This document shows positions 48,552-57,065 of a stretch of DNA of 64,000 bases, piece after piece. Position numbers and translations under genes: made by a program. Source of the DNA: Stenotrophomonas maltophilia (lineage in GTDB: Bacteria > Pseudomonadota > Gammaproteobacteria > Xanthomonadales > Xanthomonadaceae); NCBI RefSeq assembly GCF_023518235.1, contig NZ_CP090423.1, positions 2,170,001 through 2,234,000 of the forward strand. Direction: 5' to 3'. Below the pieces are notes generated by a model. The model was given only the letters and a program-made list of their open reading frames with translations. It searched no databases and was not told the origin of the DNA. Within the stretch, counting starts at the first letter, position 1. Each line of letters opens with the position of its first letter.

Positions 48552-49010
48552 ATGCTGGTTCCCACTTCCGCGCAGGATCTGCGCGAGCTGCTGTTGTCCC
48601 CGTGTTCCGAGGAGCATGCCATCGCCCCGCCTGCCGTGCTGACGATGCTGGCCGATCTGGCCGGGCATATCGAACCGGTGTTCGCGCCCGCCGCCTGGCT
48701 GGTGACCGAGGACGGCATGCCGGTCGGCCTGTTCTCGATTACCCGCGCACCCGAGCAGGGCGTGCTCGATATCGGCTATGGCATCGCGCCGGCACACCAG
48801 GGCCGTGGTCTTGCCGGCCGGGCCCTGGCCGAGCTGGTGGACTGGGCCCGGCACGATGCGCGCGTACGTTGCCTGAGCGCTGAAACGGCGGTGGGCAACG
48901 TCGCTTCGCAGGCGGTGCTGCGTCGCAATGGCTTTACCGTGGTCGGTCAACGCAGCGACGCCGAAGACGGTGCACTGCTGTGCTGGCGAAGGCACGTGAC
49001 GGCCGACTGA
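48552..49010 (+). CDS. GNAT-family acetyltransferase
   Basis: A 152-residue GNAT protein. The acetyl-CoA loop is I-A-P-A-H-Q-G-R-G-L-A-G-R-A (about residues 77-90), followed by N-V-A-S-Q-A-V-L-R-R-N-G-F, typical of the C-terminal half of the fold. Substrate unknown. It stands alone, with 207 bases before and 143 bases after; the ABC exporter genes downstream are probably a separate unit. Confidence 0.85.
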   Translation: MLVPTSAQDLRELLLSPCSEEHAIAPPAVLTMLADLAGHIEPVFAPAAWLVTEDGMPVGLFSITRAPEQGVLDIGYGIAPAHQGRGLAGRALAELVDWARHDARVRCLSAETAVGNVASQAVLRRNGFTVVGQRSDAEDGALLCWRRHVTAD

Positions 49011-49153
49011 GGCGTCGATCGGGGCGGCGGCCTCACCGCCGCCGCTCCCCAACGCGCAACCGCAGGATTCTCCCCCCATGACCAACGGCGGATGCGCACC
49101 GGCGCCAATGCGCGGATAACGCGCAGACACGCCCATGGAAAGGTGTACGTCGC

Positions 49154-50056
49154 ATGCTGAAGATCGATTCGCTGTCCAAGACGTACGCCAACGGCGTGCA
49201 CGCCCTCAACAACGTCAGCCTGGACATCCCGCGCGGGATGTTCGGCCTGCTGGGGCCGAACGGCGCCGGCAAATCCTCGTTGATGCGCACGTTGTCCACC
49301 CTGCAGGAGGCCGACAGCGGCTCGGCCGTGCTCAGCATCCCCGGTGAAGCACCGATCGACGTGTTGCGCGACAAGGATGCGGTGCGGCGCCGGCTCGGCT
49401 ACCTGCCGCAGGATTTCGGCGTGTACCCGAAGGTCAGTGCGCTGGACCTGCTGGAGCATTTCGCGGTGCTCAAGGGCCTGACCCAGCGCGCGCAGCGCCG
49501 CGAAGTGGTCGACGGCCTGCTGCAGCAGGTGAACCTGTGGGATGCGCGCAAGCGCAAGCTGGGCACCTTCTCCGGCGGCATGCGCCAGCGCTTCGGCATC
49601 GCCCAGGCGCTGCTCGGCGACCCGCGTCTTGTGATCGTCGATGAACCCACCGCCGGTCTCGACCCGGAGGAGCGCAACCGCTTCCTCAACCTGCTGGCGG
49701 CCATCGGCGAGAACGTCGCGGTGATCCTGTCCACCCACATCGTCGAGGACGTGACCGACCTGTGCCCGACCATGGCGATCATGAACAAGGGCCAGGTGCT
49801 GCTGACCGGTCGCCCGGCCGATGCCATCGACGCGCTGCAGCAGCAGGTCTGGCGCAAGCAGGTCGATCCTTCCGAGCTGGCCGACCACGAGGCGCGCTAT
49901 GTGGTGCTGTCGACCCGTCTGGTGGGGGGCCGCCCGGTGATCCACGTGCACAGCACCAACGACCCCGGCGATGGCTTCGCGGCCGTGGCTCCCGACCTTG
50001 AGGACGTGTACTTCCAGCGCCTGCGCCTGCAGGCCCGTGCCCGCGCGGCAGCCTGA
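49154..50056 (+). CDS. ABC exporter ATP-binding protein
   Basis: A 300-residue ATPase. Walker A G-P-N-G-A-G-K-S-S at about 35-43, Q-loop L-P-Q-D-F-G, signature F-S-G-G-M-R-Q-R near 140, Walker B L-V-I-V-D-E-P-T near 160, and H-loop S-T-H-I near 195. It powers the ABC-2-type permease encoded 12 bases downstream, with which it clearly forms one transporter. GGAAAGG lies upstream of the ATG. The order ATPase then permease-peptidase fusion is seen in other Xanthomonadaceae and Bacteroidetes. Confidence 0.92.
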   Translation: MLKIDSLSKTYANGVHALNNVSLDIPRGMFGLLGPNGAGKSSLMRTLSTLQEADSGSAVLSIPGEAPIDVLRDKDAVRRRLGYLPQDFGVYPKVSALDLLEHFAVLKGLTQRAQRREVVDGLLQQVNLWDARKRKLGTFSGGMRQRFGIAQALLGDPRLVIVDEPTAGLDPEERNRFLNLLAAIGENVAVILSTHIVEDVTDLCPTMAIMNKGQVLLTGRPADAIDALQQQVWRKQVDPSELADHEARYVVLSTRLVGGRPVIHVHSTNDPGDGFAAVAPDLEDVYFQRLRLQARARAAA

Positions 50057-50068
50057 GCGGAGCACACC

Positions 50069-53000
50069 ATGATCCTCAACTTCTTCCGCTTCGAGCTGCG
50101 CGAGCAGCTGCGTTCCCCGCTGCTGTGGCTGCTGGCCGGACTGTTCGCCCTGCTTGCCTTCGCCGCGGCCTCCAGCGACGCGGTACAGATCGGTGGTGGC
50201 ACCGGCAACGTGCACAGCAACGCGCCGACGGTGATCGCGCAGATGCTGGGCATCTTCACCCTGCTCGGCATGCTGGTCACTGCATTGTTTGTCAGCAATG
50301 CGCTGCTGCGTGATTTTGAACTGGGCACGGCCGAGCTGATTTTCGCCAGCCCGGTGAAGCGCCGCGATTACCTGGCCGGGCGCATTGGCGCAGCCCTGGC
50401 CGCCGGGCTGCTGGTCTATGTGCTGATCGCGTTCGGCCTGTGGCTGGCGCCGTTCATGCCCTGGGTCGACCCCGACCGCATGGGCCCGATCAGCTGGCAG
50501 GGCTTTGCCTGGACCTTCACGGTCATCGTCATTCCCAACCTGCTGTTCAGCACCGCGCTGTTGTCGCTGCTGGCCGCGGTGACCCGCTCGATCCTGTGGG
50601 TCTACATCGGCCTGGTCGCCTATCTGGTGCTGTTCGGTGCCAGCGCCGCGCTGCTGCGCGACATCGACAACACCTGGATCGCGGTGCTGAGCGAGCCGCT
50701 GGGCATGCGTGCGCTGGGCCGCACCATCCGCTACTGGTCCACCGCCGAGCGCAACAGTGGTATTCCCGCGCTGACCGGCTACCTGCTGGCCAACCGTGCG
50801 CTGTGGCTGGGCGTGACCGCGGTGCTGTTCGCCGCCACCTTCGCGTTGTTCCGTACCGAACGCAGCGGCAGCGGGCGCCGCCGCTGGGGCCGCAGGCACG
50901 CGTTGCCGGTGGCCGATGCCAGTGCCGTCCGTCCCCGGCGTGCGACGCTTCCGCGCGTGGTGCCGGCATTCACGGCCAGCACGGCGTGGCAGCAGTTCCT
51001 GCGCCAGGTCCGCTTCGACACGCGCGGCGTGCTGCGCAGCGTGCCGTTCATCGTGCTGCTGGTGCTGGGCCTGGCCAACTTCCTGCCCAGCGCGCTGTTC
51101 CGGCAGACGCTGTACGGCACCTCGATCTGGCCGGTCACCTCGCAGATGATCATGGCCCTGCAGGGCGCCTTCAGCTGGCTGCTGGTGATCATCGTGCTGT
51201 TCTTCGCCGGCGAGCTGGTCTGGAAGGAGCGCAGTGCACGCATCAATGAAGTCACCGATGCCATGCCGGTGCCGAACTGGGTTCCGCTGCTGGCCAAGTT
51301 CACCGCGCTGCTGGCGGTGATCGTCTGCTTCCAGGCGGCCGGAGCGCTGGCCGCGATGGGCGTACAGCTGGCCAAGGGCTACACCCATCTGGAGCCGCTG
51401 CTGTACCTGCGCAGCCTGGCGCTGGACTCGGTGGTGTACGTGCTGATGGGGGGCCTGGCGCTGGTGCTGCAGGTGCTGACCAACAACAAGTTCATTGGCT
51501 ACGCCTTGCTGATCGTGGTGATGATCGGCCAGGGCGTGCTGGGCCTGCTGGACTACACGCAGAACATCTACAACTTCGGCAGCTGGCCGATCGCCCCCTA
51601 TTCGGACATGAATGGCTACGGCCACTTCCTGGCCGGACAGCTGGCCTTCCAGGGCTACTGGGCGTTGTTCCTGCTCGCGTTGATGTGCCTGGCCTCGGCC
51701 TTCTGGGTACGCGGTGTCAGCCAGGGTCTGCGCCAGCGCCTGGCCCTGGCCGGCCGCCGCCTGCGCGGCCCGACCGGCGTTCTCGCCGCCGTGGCCGCAC
51801 TGGCGTTCGTCGGCGTGGGCGGCTGGCTGTACTGGAGCACCAACATCCGCAACGAGTTCCTCTCGCCCGACCAGCAGCTGGACCTGCAGGCCCGCTACGA
51901 GCGTGAGCTGTCCAAGTACCGCAACCTGCCGCAGCCGCGCATCGTGGCGGTGGATAACCGCGTGGACCTGTTCCCGGAATCGCAGTCGATGGTGATCGAT
52001 GCGAACTGGACGATCCGCAACCTGCACGTGCAGCCGATCCAGGACCTGCATGTCACGATGGGCGACGACAAGCAGCTGCTGGCGGCCGACCTTGGCGGAC
52101 AGAAGCTGACCTTCCATGACAAGGATCTGGGCTACCGCATCTACCGGCTGGACACGCCACTGCAGCCAGGCGAAAGCCGTAGTGTCCATTTCCGGGTGGC
52201 GCAGAAGCCCAACGGCCTCACCGCCGGTCAGGCGCCGAGCAACCTCGTGGACAACGGCACGTTCTTCAACAGCCGCGTGCTGCCGTCGTTCGGCTACAAC
52301 GAGGGCGCGGAGATCACCGACCGCAACGAGCGGCGCAAGCGTGATCTCGGCGAACCGCGGCGCATGCCCAAGCTGGAAGACGAAGCGGCACGCGCCAACA
52401 CCTACATTTCCAACGATGCCGACTGGCTCGATTTCCGCACCACCGTCTGCACTGCGCCCGACCAGGTCGCGCTGGCCCCGGGCTACCTGCGCCACCAGAC
52501 CACGGTGAACGGCCGGCGTTGCTTCAGCTACGCCATGGACCGGCCGATGCTGAACTTCTACGCCTACCTGTCGGCGCGTTGGGAGGTGCGCAAGGGCACG
52601 TACAAGGACATTCCGATCGAGGTCTACTTCGACCCGGCACATGGTTACAACGTGGACCGGATGATCGAGGCGGTGCAGAAGTCGCTGGCCTACTACGAAG
52701 CGAACTTCACCCCGTACCAGCATCGCCAGGTGCGCATCATCGAGTTCCCGGGCTATGCGCGTTTCGCGCAGTCGTTCGCCAACACCATCCCGTATTCCGA
52801 AGCGATCGGCTTCATCGCCGACCTGCGTGACCCGAACAAGGTGGACTACGTGTTCTACGTGACCGCGCACGAGATCGCGCACCAGTGGTGGGCGCACCAG
52901 GTGATCGGTGCCAACGTGCAGGGCGCCACGGTGCTGTCCGAGTCGCTGTCGCAGTACTCGGCGCTGATGGTGATGGAGCAGGAGTACGGCCGCCAGCACA

Positions 53001-53653
53001 TGCGCCAGTTCCTCAAGCGCGAGCTGGATGGCTACCTGTCCGGACGTGGTGGCGAGGCCATCGAGGAGCAGCCACTGGAGCGGGTGGAGAACCAGCAGTA
53101 CATCCACTACCAGAAGGGTTCGCTGGTGTTCTACCGGCTGCGCGAGGAGATCGGCGAGCAGGCCCTGAACCGCGCGTTGAAACGCTTCCTGCAGGACAAG
53201 GGCTACCAGCAACCGCCCTACACCACCTCGCGCGAACTGCTGGCCTACATCCGCGCCGAGACCCCGGCCGACCGCCAGCAGCTGGTTACCGACCTGTTCG
53301 AGAAGATCAGCTTCTACGACAACCGGGTGATGGCCGCCAGTGCACGCAAACGCGATGACGGCCGCTACGACGTGACCCTGGACCTGCACGCGGCCAAGCA
53401 ATATGCCGACGGCAAGGGCCAGGAGAGCACTGGCACGATGGACGACTGGGTCGAGATCGGCGTGTTCGCCAACGGCCCTTCCGGCAAGGAGCGCGACCAG
53501 AAGGTGCTGTACCTGCAGCGCCATCACATCACCACGACGGAACCGAAGATCACGGTGACCGTGGATGAAAAGCCGGATGAGGCGGGCTTCGACCCGTACA
53601 ACAAGCTGATCGACCGGGTGAGCGACGACAACCGGCGCAAGGTGACGATGTGA
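50069..53653 (+). CDS. ABC-2 permease fused to an M1-family metallopeptidase domain
   Basis: A 1,194-residue fusion. Residues 1-590 contain two sets of ABC-2-type membrane segments (about 12 in all), starting L-N-F-F-R-F-E-L-R-E-Q. Residues from about 600 to 1194 form an exported peptidase part of the M1 (gluzincin) type: H934-E935-I-A-H938-Q-W-W with a downstream glutamate at 958. The usual G-A/G-M-E-N exopeptidase motif is not visible; the matching region reads F-A-N-T-I-P-Y-S-E. The permease may export a peptide or toxin that the extracytoplasmic domain trims. Function is inferred. Confidence 0.88.
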   Translation: MILNFFRFELREQLRSPLLWLLAGLFALLAFAAASSDAVQIGGGTGNVHSNAPTVIAQMLGIFTLLGMLVTALFVSNALLRDFELGTAELIFASPVKRRDYLAGRIGAALAAGLLVYVLIAFGLWLAPFMPWVDPDRMGPISWQGFAWTFTVIVIPNLLFSTALLSLLAAVTRSILWVYIGLVAYLVLFGASAALLRDIDNTWIAVLSEPLGMRALGRTIRYWSTAERNSGIPALTGYLLANRALWLGVTAVLFAATFALFRTERSGSGRRRWGRRHALPVADASAVRPRRATLPRVVPAFTASTAWQQFLRQVRFDTRGVLRSVPFIVLLVLGLANFLPSALFRQTLYGTSIWPVTSQMIMALQGAFSWLLVIIVLFFAGELVWKERSARINEVTDAMPVPNWVPLLAKFTALLAVIVCFQAAGALAAMGVQLAKGYTHLEPLLYLRSLALDSVVYVLMGGLALVLQVLTNNKFIGYALLIVVMIGQGVLGLLDYTQNIYNFGSWPIAPYSDMNGYGHFLAGQLAFQGYWALFLLALMCLASAFWVRGVSQGLRQRLALAGRRLRGPTGVLAAVAALAFVGVGGWLYWSTNIRNEFLSPDQQLDLQARYERELSKYRNLPQPRIVAVDNRVDLFPESQSMVIDANWTIRNLHVQPIQDLHVTMGDDKQLLAADLGGQKLTFHDKDLGYRIYRLDTPLQPGESRSVHFRVAQKPNGLTAGQAPSNLVDNGTFFNSRVLPSFGYNEGAEITDRNERRKRDLGEPRRMPKLEDEAARANTYISNDADWLDFRTTVCTAPDQVALAPGYLRHQTTVNGRRCFSYAMDRPMLNFYAYLSARWEVRKGTYKDIPIEVYFDPAHGYNVDRMIEAVQKSLAYYEANFTPYQHRQVRIIEFPGYARFAQSFANTIPYSEAIGFIADLRDPNKVDYVFYVTAHEIAHQWWAHQVIGANVQGATVLSESLSQYSALMVMEQEYGRQHMRQFLKRELDGYLSGRGGEAIEEQPLERVENQQYIHYQKGSLVFYRLREEIGEQALNRALKRFLQDKGYQQPPYTTSRELLAYIRAETPADRQQLVTDLFEKISFYDNRVMAASARKRDDGRYDVTLDLHAAKQYADGKGQESTGTMDDWVEIGVFANGPSGKERDQKVLYLQRHHITTTEPKITVTVDEKPDEAGFDPYNKLIDRVSDDNRRKVTM

Positions 53654-53663
53654 GCCCCGGTAC

Positions 53664-53687
53664 GGCAGTGCCGGGCCATGCTCGGCA
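53664..53687. repeat. Degenerate SMAG-like hairpin
   Basis: GCAGTGCCGGGCCATGCTCG... resembles the GTAGTGCCGAGCCATGCTCG... units nearby, with the GTAG head lost. It lies just after the fusion gene stop. Confidence 0.5.
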
Positions 53688-53693
53688 AACAGC

Positions 53694-54002
53694 ATGGTCG
53701 TGATGATCTATGGCTTCAGCGGCCGCTACACCGGCAACGGCGCGTTCGAGTGGGACGCGCCCAGCATCGGTGCACGCCACAGGGCCATGCTGTTCCTGCT
53801 GCAGGAGGACGAACGCGATGCATTCGACCTCGCGCTGGCCGAATGCACCCGCTTCGGGTTCGATGAAATACAGGATCTGCGTTGTGGCCGCATGCAGGTT
53901 GATGCACTCAACAGCGACGCCTACCGTGGCTTTGCCGTCTTCTACGAAGAAGCCCTGGAAGCGGGCTCGGCTCTGCTCTACTACCCGCAGACGCTTGCAT
54001 GA
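53694..54002 (+). CDS. Hypothetical protein, about 100 residues
   Basis: A 102-residue soluble protein with no recognised motif. Composition is protein-like: aromatic N-terminus (M-I-Y-G-F-S-G-R-Y), acidic middle (E-D-E-R-D-A-F-D-L-A-L-A-E) and Y-Y-P near the end. Two in-frame ATGs at 53694 and 53703 are possible; neither has a clear ribosome site, and both lie just past a SMAG-like hairpin. It follows the fusion gene by 40 bases on the same strand. Confidence 0.55.
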   Translation: MVVMIYGFSGRYTGNGAFEWDAPSIGARHRAMLFLLQEDERDAFDLALAECTRFGFDEIQDLRCGRMQVDALNSDAYRGFAVFYEEALEAGSALLYYPQTLA

Positions 54003-54055
54003 CACCCGGTTGCGCGGGGCATGCAGCTGCGGAATTTCGAACGTTGCGCTGGGTG

Positions 54056-54103
54056 CAGCCGAGCATGGCTCGGCTCCACTGTAGTGCCGAGCCATGCTCG
54101 GCA
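54056..54103. repeat. SMAG-type REP pair
   Basis: CAGCCGAGCATGGCTCGGCT at 54057-54076 and GTAGTGCCGAGCCATGCTCG... at 54081-54102. The second unit has the intact GTAG head. It separates two convergent genes and may end both transcripts. Confidence 0.75.
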
Positions 54104-54128
54104 CATGGGCCGGACGTGCCGCGCGGAC

Positions 54129-54419
54129 TCAGCGCGCGGCCTTCGGCCCCAGCAACGCCAACAGCACGTACACCACGATGGAAGCGACCGTTCCGAGCGC
54201 CGCCGCTACCCCGAACGCCCAGCCCGGACGCCCCTGCTGGCGCGCCCATTGCCCCAGATGCCAGGCTGCGCCCAGGTTGATCAGCCAGGCGATGACCAGC
54301 ACCGGCCACTGCACCAGGCCCAGCGCGCGCAGCAGCGGCATGGATGCCAGCGCGGCGACGATGGCGCCGAGCAGGAACAACAGTGCAGATCGGGAATGCC
54401 GGGCCGTTGCGGCGCTCAT
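54129..54419 (-). CDS. Small membrane protein, three segments
   Basis: A 96-residue protein with three hydrophobic stretches (about residues 11-28, 36-52 and 66-90) separated by short charged loops. No family recognised. The ATG overlaps the stop codon of the acetyltransferase gene upstream (ATGA), so the two form a unit. Confidence 0.7.
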   Translation of the reverse strand: MSAATARHSRSALLFLLGAIVAALASMPLLRALGLVQWPVLVIAWLINLGAAWHLGQWARQQGRPGWAFGVAAALGTVASIVVYVLLALLGPKAAR

Positions 54420-54880
54420 GCGGCGAGCCTGCGCACCATCACCAGCACGCGGTGGTCCTGGTTGTCGGCCTGATGCAGCGGCGTCCAGCCCAAGCGCGCG
54501 TACAACCCGCCGTCCGCCGCTTCGGTCTGCAGGTACAGGTCGGCAACGCCCATCCGCACGGCCTGCTCGGCGGCCCGCTCGACCAGCTGGCCGGCCAGGC
54601 CGCGACCACGATGGCTGTCGGCAACGAACACGCTTCCCAGCCAATGCTCGTACTGCGGAAAGGCCGTCATCTCACGCCGCTTCAACTGCACGGCGCCGAC
54701 TACCTGCCCGCCATCGAAGGCCGCGATGAGGTGCGGGAAACCGTCCGCATCCTGCGCCCGGTTGAGCCGCTGCAGTTCCTGTTCCAGTGTCAGGCCGGCC
54801 TCCTGGCCCCATTGCGCGTGGTACCACTGCGCCAGCTGCTGCCGTTCCGGCGCATCGCCGGTAAGTACGTTGAACTCCAT
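54416..54880 (-). CDS. GNAT-family acetyltransferase
   Basis: A 154-residue GNAT protein. The acetyl-CoA motif D-S-H-R-G-R-G-L-A-G-Q-L-V near residues 88-100 is complete, followed by the L-Y-L-Q-T-E-A-A-D-G-G-L-Y-A-R-L-G-W strand pair. Target unknown. Its stop codon overlaps the start of the small membrane protein gene, suggesting the two are co-expressed. Confidence 0.87.
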   Translation of the reverse strand: MEFNVLTGDAPERQQLAQWYHAQWGQEAGLTLEQELQRLNRAQDADGFPHLIAAFDGGQVVGAVQLKRREMTAFPQYEHWLGSVFVADSHRGRGLAGQLVERAAEQAVRMGVADLYLQTEAADGGLYARLGWTPLHQADNQDHRVLVMVRRLAA

Positions 54881-54925
54881 CCATGACCTCTGCTTCAGTG
54901 CGGATCACTGCGGTGTGCAACCACC

Positions 54926-56437
54926 TTATCGCGGCAGCCGCAGGTAGGCATAGGCGTTGCGCCAGAAGAAGCCTTCCCTGTAGTCCCGCCACTCCTCCTT
55001 TTCAAACAGCTGCAGGAAAAGATCCAGGTAGGGACGGGCCGAGTTGACCATCGCCTGCATGTGCCAGTCTGAACCATAGGCGATCTTGCTCATGAATCCG
55101 TACTCGGCCTGCGTATGCCGGGCGCGTCTGAGGTTCCGTTCGAAGGCAGCGATATCTCCATCAAGCAGACCTTCCAGATGCCCGATCTCGCAGTAGACAT
55201 TGGGGTATCGGACGCACAGGTCGACCACCTGCCAGGCGTAGTTGCCCTTCTTCCACTCGACCTCTTCGGCGTCCCAGCCCGCCGAAACCGGCTGCTCGCT
55301 GGGGGCACGCTGCCCACCTGCATGACCCAGGCACAACCGCAGTTCCTTGCGACTGCCCAGAACCTCGGCCCAATACTCCGGGTTCGCGAACGCACCTTCC
55401 TTGCGCGGGGTCTGGAACCCCACCGGGGTGCAATGCGCGAAGATCGGCGCATCGTGCTCCAGGCAGAAATCGTAGAACTCGTCGATCCGGCGGGCATGGA
55501 CCGCATCACCGGCGGGTCTGTATCCCATCGCCGGATAGAACTTGAAGCCTACAAATCCCGCCTCAAGCGCAGATGTGAGCAGCTGTCGCCAGCCACCCGC
55601 CTTCGCATCATCGCGACGCGGATCAAATGCGAAGAAGCCATGCAGCGCAGGAAACCTGGCCTGCAGTTCCAGCATGTTCCGGGTGCGCTGCGGCAAGTGA
55701 TAGTTGGCCAATGGCCCGCCCGGGTACGCCAGCTCCATGTCCATCATCAGATGGGCGTACTCCATGGGCGGCAGGGAACTGCCGTACGCCGCCTGCAGGC
55801 GACGGAAAATCGTTTCCTCCGAACCCAGCAGGGTGAAGAAGAACTCGGCGTAGTTGCCGATCGTACTGGTCGGATCACGCACCACCATTGCCATGAAGCG
55901 TTCCAGCGCGCGCTTCACGGTGCGGCGTGCCCAATCGACCAGACCGGCCGGCGCCATCATTTCCTGCACGAGGGAATCGACGGGCGGCCAGGCGCCTGGC
56001 TCGGGCCCACCGGTCGCAGGAATGGCCTGATCCAGCTCGCGGAGAATCGCCATCAGCTCGGAGCCTCGTATGGCCTGTGCTTCCGGTGAGTCGACCGCCA
56101 GCGCCGCCAGACCGTCAGCATCGAGCGGCGCTGCCGCAGTGCCTGCCAGAAGCTCATGGCTGGCCACGTTGCTGATCGACGCGATGTAGTCGATCTGCTC
56201 GTGCCCGCCATGACCATGAAGACGCTGCGGATGCAGCTGTTGAAGACGGGAGAACTCCGCCTGCTCGCCGCCTGTGTCGGTCAGGAAATACAGCAGCTTC
56301 GCCAAGGGTCGGGCCAAGGGGCTCGACCACGCGCCCATCGCGCCGGCGATGATGCTTTCCAGCGGCAGATGCCGCGCGTTGAACAGATGGGTGTGCAGAT
56401 CGACGACACGTGCGGGCCTTTCCTGCGCTGCTGTCAT
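54926..56437 (-). CDS. Large metal-dependent amidohydrolase-like protein
   Basis: A 503-residue cytoplasmic TIM-barrel metal hydrolase-like protein. Metal-site motifs: H15-T-H17 in V-V-D-L-H-T-H, G-F-K-F-Y-P with a lysine in the usual bridging position, I-F-A-H-C-T-P, L-G-H-A-G-G, and Y-G-S-D457-W-H459. Residues of about 75-280 are a large insertion with little similarity to small amidohydrolases. Start 56437 (M-T-A-A-Q-E-R-P) is preceded by AAGGAG at eight bases; 56503 is less likely. Substrate unknown; neighbours give no hint. Confidence 0.75.
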   Translation of the reverse strand: MTAAQERPARVVDLHTHLFNARHLPLESIIAGAMGAWSSPLARPLAKLLYFLTDTGGEQAEFSRLQQLHPQRLHGHGGHEQIDYIASISNVASHELLAGTAAAPLDADGLAALAVDSPEAQAIRGSELMAILRELDQAIPATGGPEPGAWPPVDSLVQEMMAPAGLVDWARRTVKRALERFMAMVVRDPTSTIGNYAEFFFTLLGSEETIFRRLQAAYGSSLPPMEYAHLMMDMELAYPGGPLANYHLPQRTRNMLELQARFPALHGFFAFDPRRDDAKAGGWRQLLTSALEAGFVGFKFYPAMGYRPAGDAVHARRIDEFYDFCLEHDAPIFAHCTPVGFQTPRKEGAFANPEYWAEVLGSRKELRLCLGHAGGQRAPSEQPVSAGWDAEEVEWKKGNYAWQVVDLCVRYPNVYCEIGHLEGLLDGDIAAFERNLRRARHTQAEYGFMSKIAYGSDWHMQAMVNSARPYLDLFLQLFEKEEWRDYREGFFWRNAYAYLRLPR

Positions 56438-56532
56438 GGCGCTGCTCCTTGCGTCCTGTCGGTGCGCGGACTCTAGCAAACACCCCGATCCCCGCAAGTG
56501 CATGCCACGGACGAAACCGTCCGATGGGACAT

Positions 56533-56919
56533 TCAGCCCTGCGCGAAGTCCTTCAGGATCTCGCCGATACCCGCAGGCGAGATCTCGAAGCCCAGCGGGG
56601 TACCCGGGTTGATCACCACGCCGTAGCCACCCGGTACGCGGCGCAGCACGTCCAGCATCAGCCAGCGGATCTGGTGCGGTGCCTGTTGGCTGTAGATGCC
56701 CACGCGCGACGGATCGGTGAACACGGCCACGTGCAAGGTGCCCTGCTTGTCGAACAGCAGCGGGTCGAAGCCGCTGCCGTCGGGGGTGACCAGGCTGCCG
56801 GTCAACAGCACGACCTCCGAGGCAACGAAGGCTTCCATGAAGGCGCGGATCGGCACGGCCCCGTCCATCGCCGCCTTCAGCAGGGTTTCAATCGGGGTCT
56901 GCGGGGCGAGTTCGGTCAT
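56533..56919 (-). CDS. sseB: SseB-family protein
   Basis: A 128-residue SseB N-terminal-type domain, with V-V-L-L-T-G near residue 36-41, L-H-V-A-V-F-T-D-P-S-R (62-72) and G-Y-G-V-V-I-N-P-G near 98-106. SseB was found through effects on serine sensitivity in E. coli; the molecular role is not settled. Alone in its transcript. A SMAG pair lies just upstream. Confidence 0.8.
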   Translation of the reverse strand: MTELAPQTPIETLLKAAMDGAVPIRAFMEAFVASEVVLLTGSLVTPDGSGFDPLLFDKQGTLHVAVFTDPSRVGIYSQQAPHQIRWLMLDVLRRVPGGYGVVINPGTPLGFEISPAGIGEILKDFAQG

Positions 56920-56951
56920 GGCGGTACGGCGGGCTGCGAGGGTTCCCTATT

Positions 56952-57008
56952 GTAGAGTCGAGCTTGCTCGACTGCCCAAAGAGCGTGCCAACCAAGGTTG
57001 GCACTTAC
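56952..57008. repeat. SMAG-type REP pair
   Basis: GTAGAGTCGAGCTTGCTCGA... at 56952-56972 and an inverted unit GTGCCAACCAAGGTTGGCAC... ending in TTAC at 56985-57008. The two units have different cores (TCGAGC and CCAACC), so two subfamilies stand side by side. Confidence 0.75.
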
Positions 57009-57032
57009 CAGAGCGGTTGCACCAGCCACCCG

Positions 57033-57057
57033 GGCGCTAGCGCCGGGCCAGGCCCGG
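57033..57057. terminator. GC-rich palindromes after the amylase gene
   Basis: Perfect palindrome GGCGCTAGCGCC (57033-57044) overlapping a second stem CCGGGCCAGGCCCGG (57043-57057), within 33 bases of the amylase stop codon on the minus strand. No T run, so only a possible transcript end. Confidence 0.35.
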
Positions 57058-57065
57058 CGGCGCCC

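Noticed and set aside
48947-53695. A long open frame on the minus strand (about 1,580 codons)
   Set aside because: Antisense to the ABC ATPase and permease-peptidase genes, which have clear motifs. The translation is rich in H, Q and R as expected for an antisense shadow.
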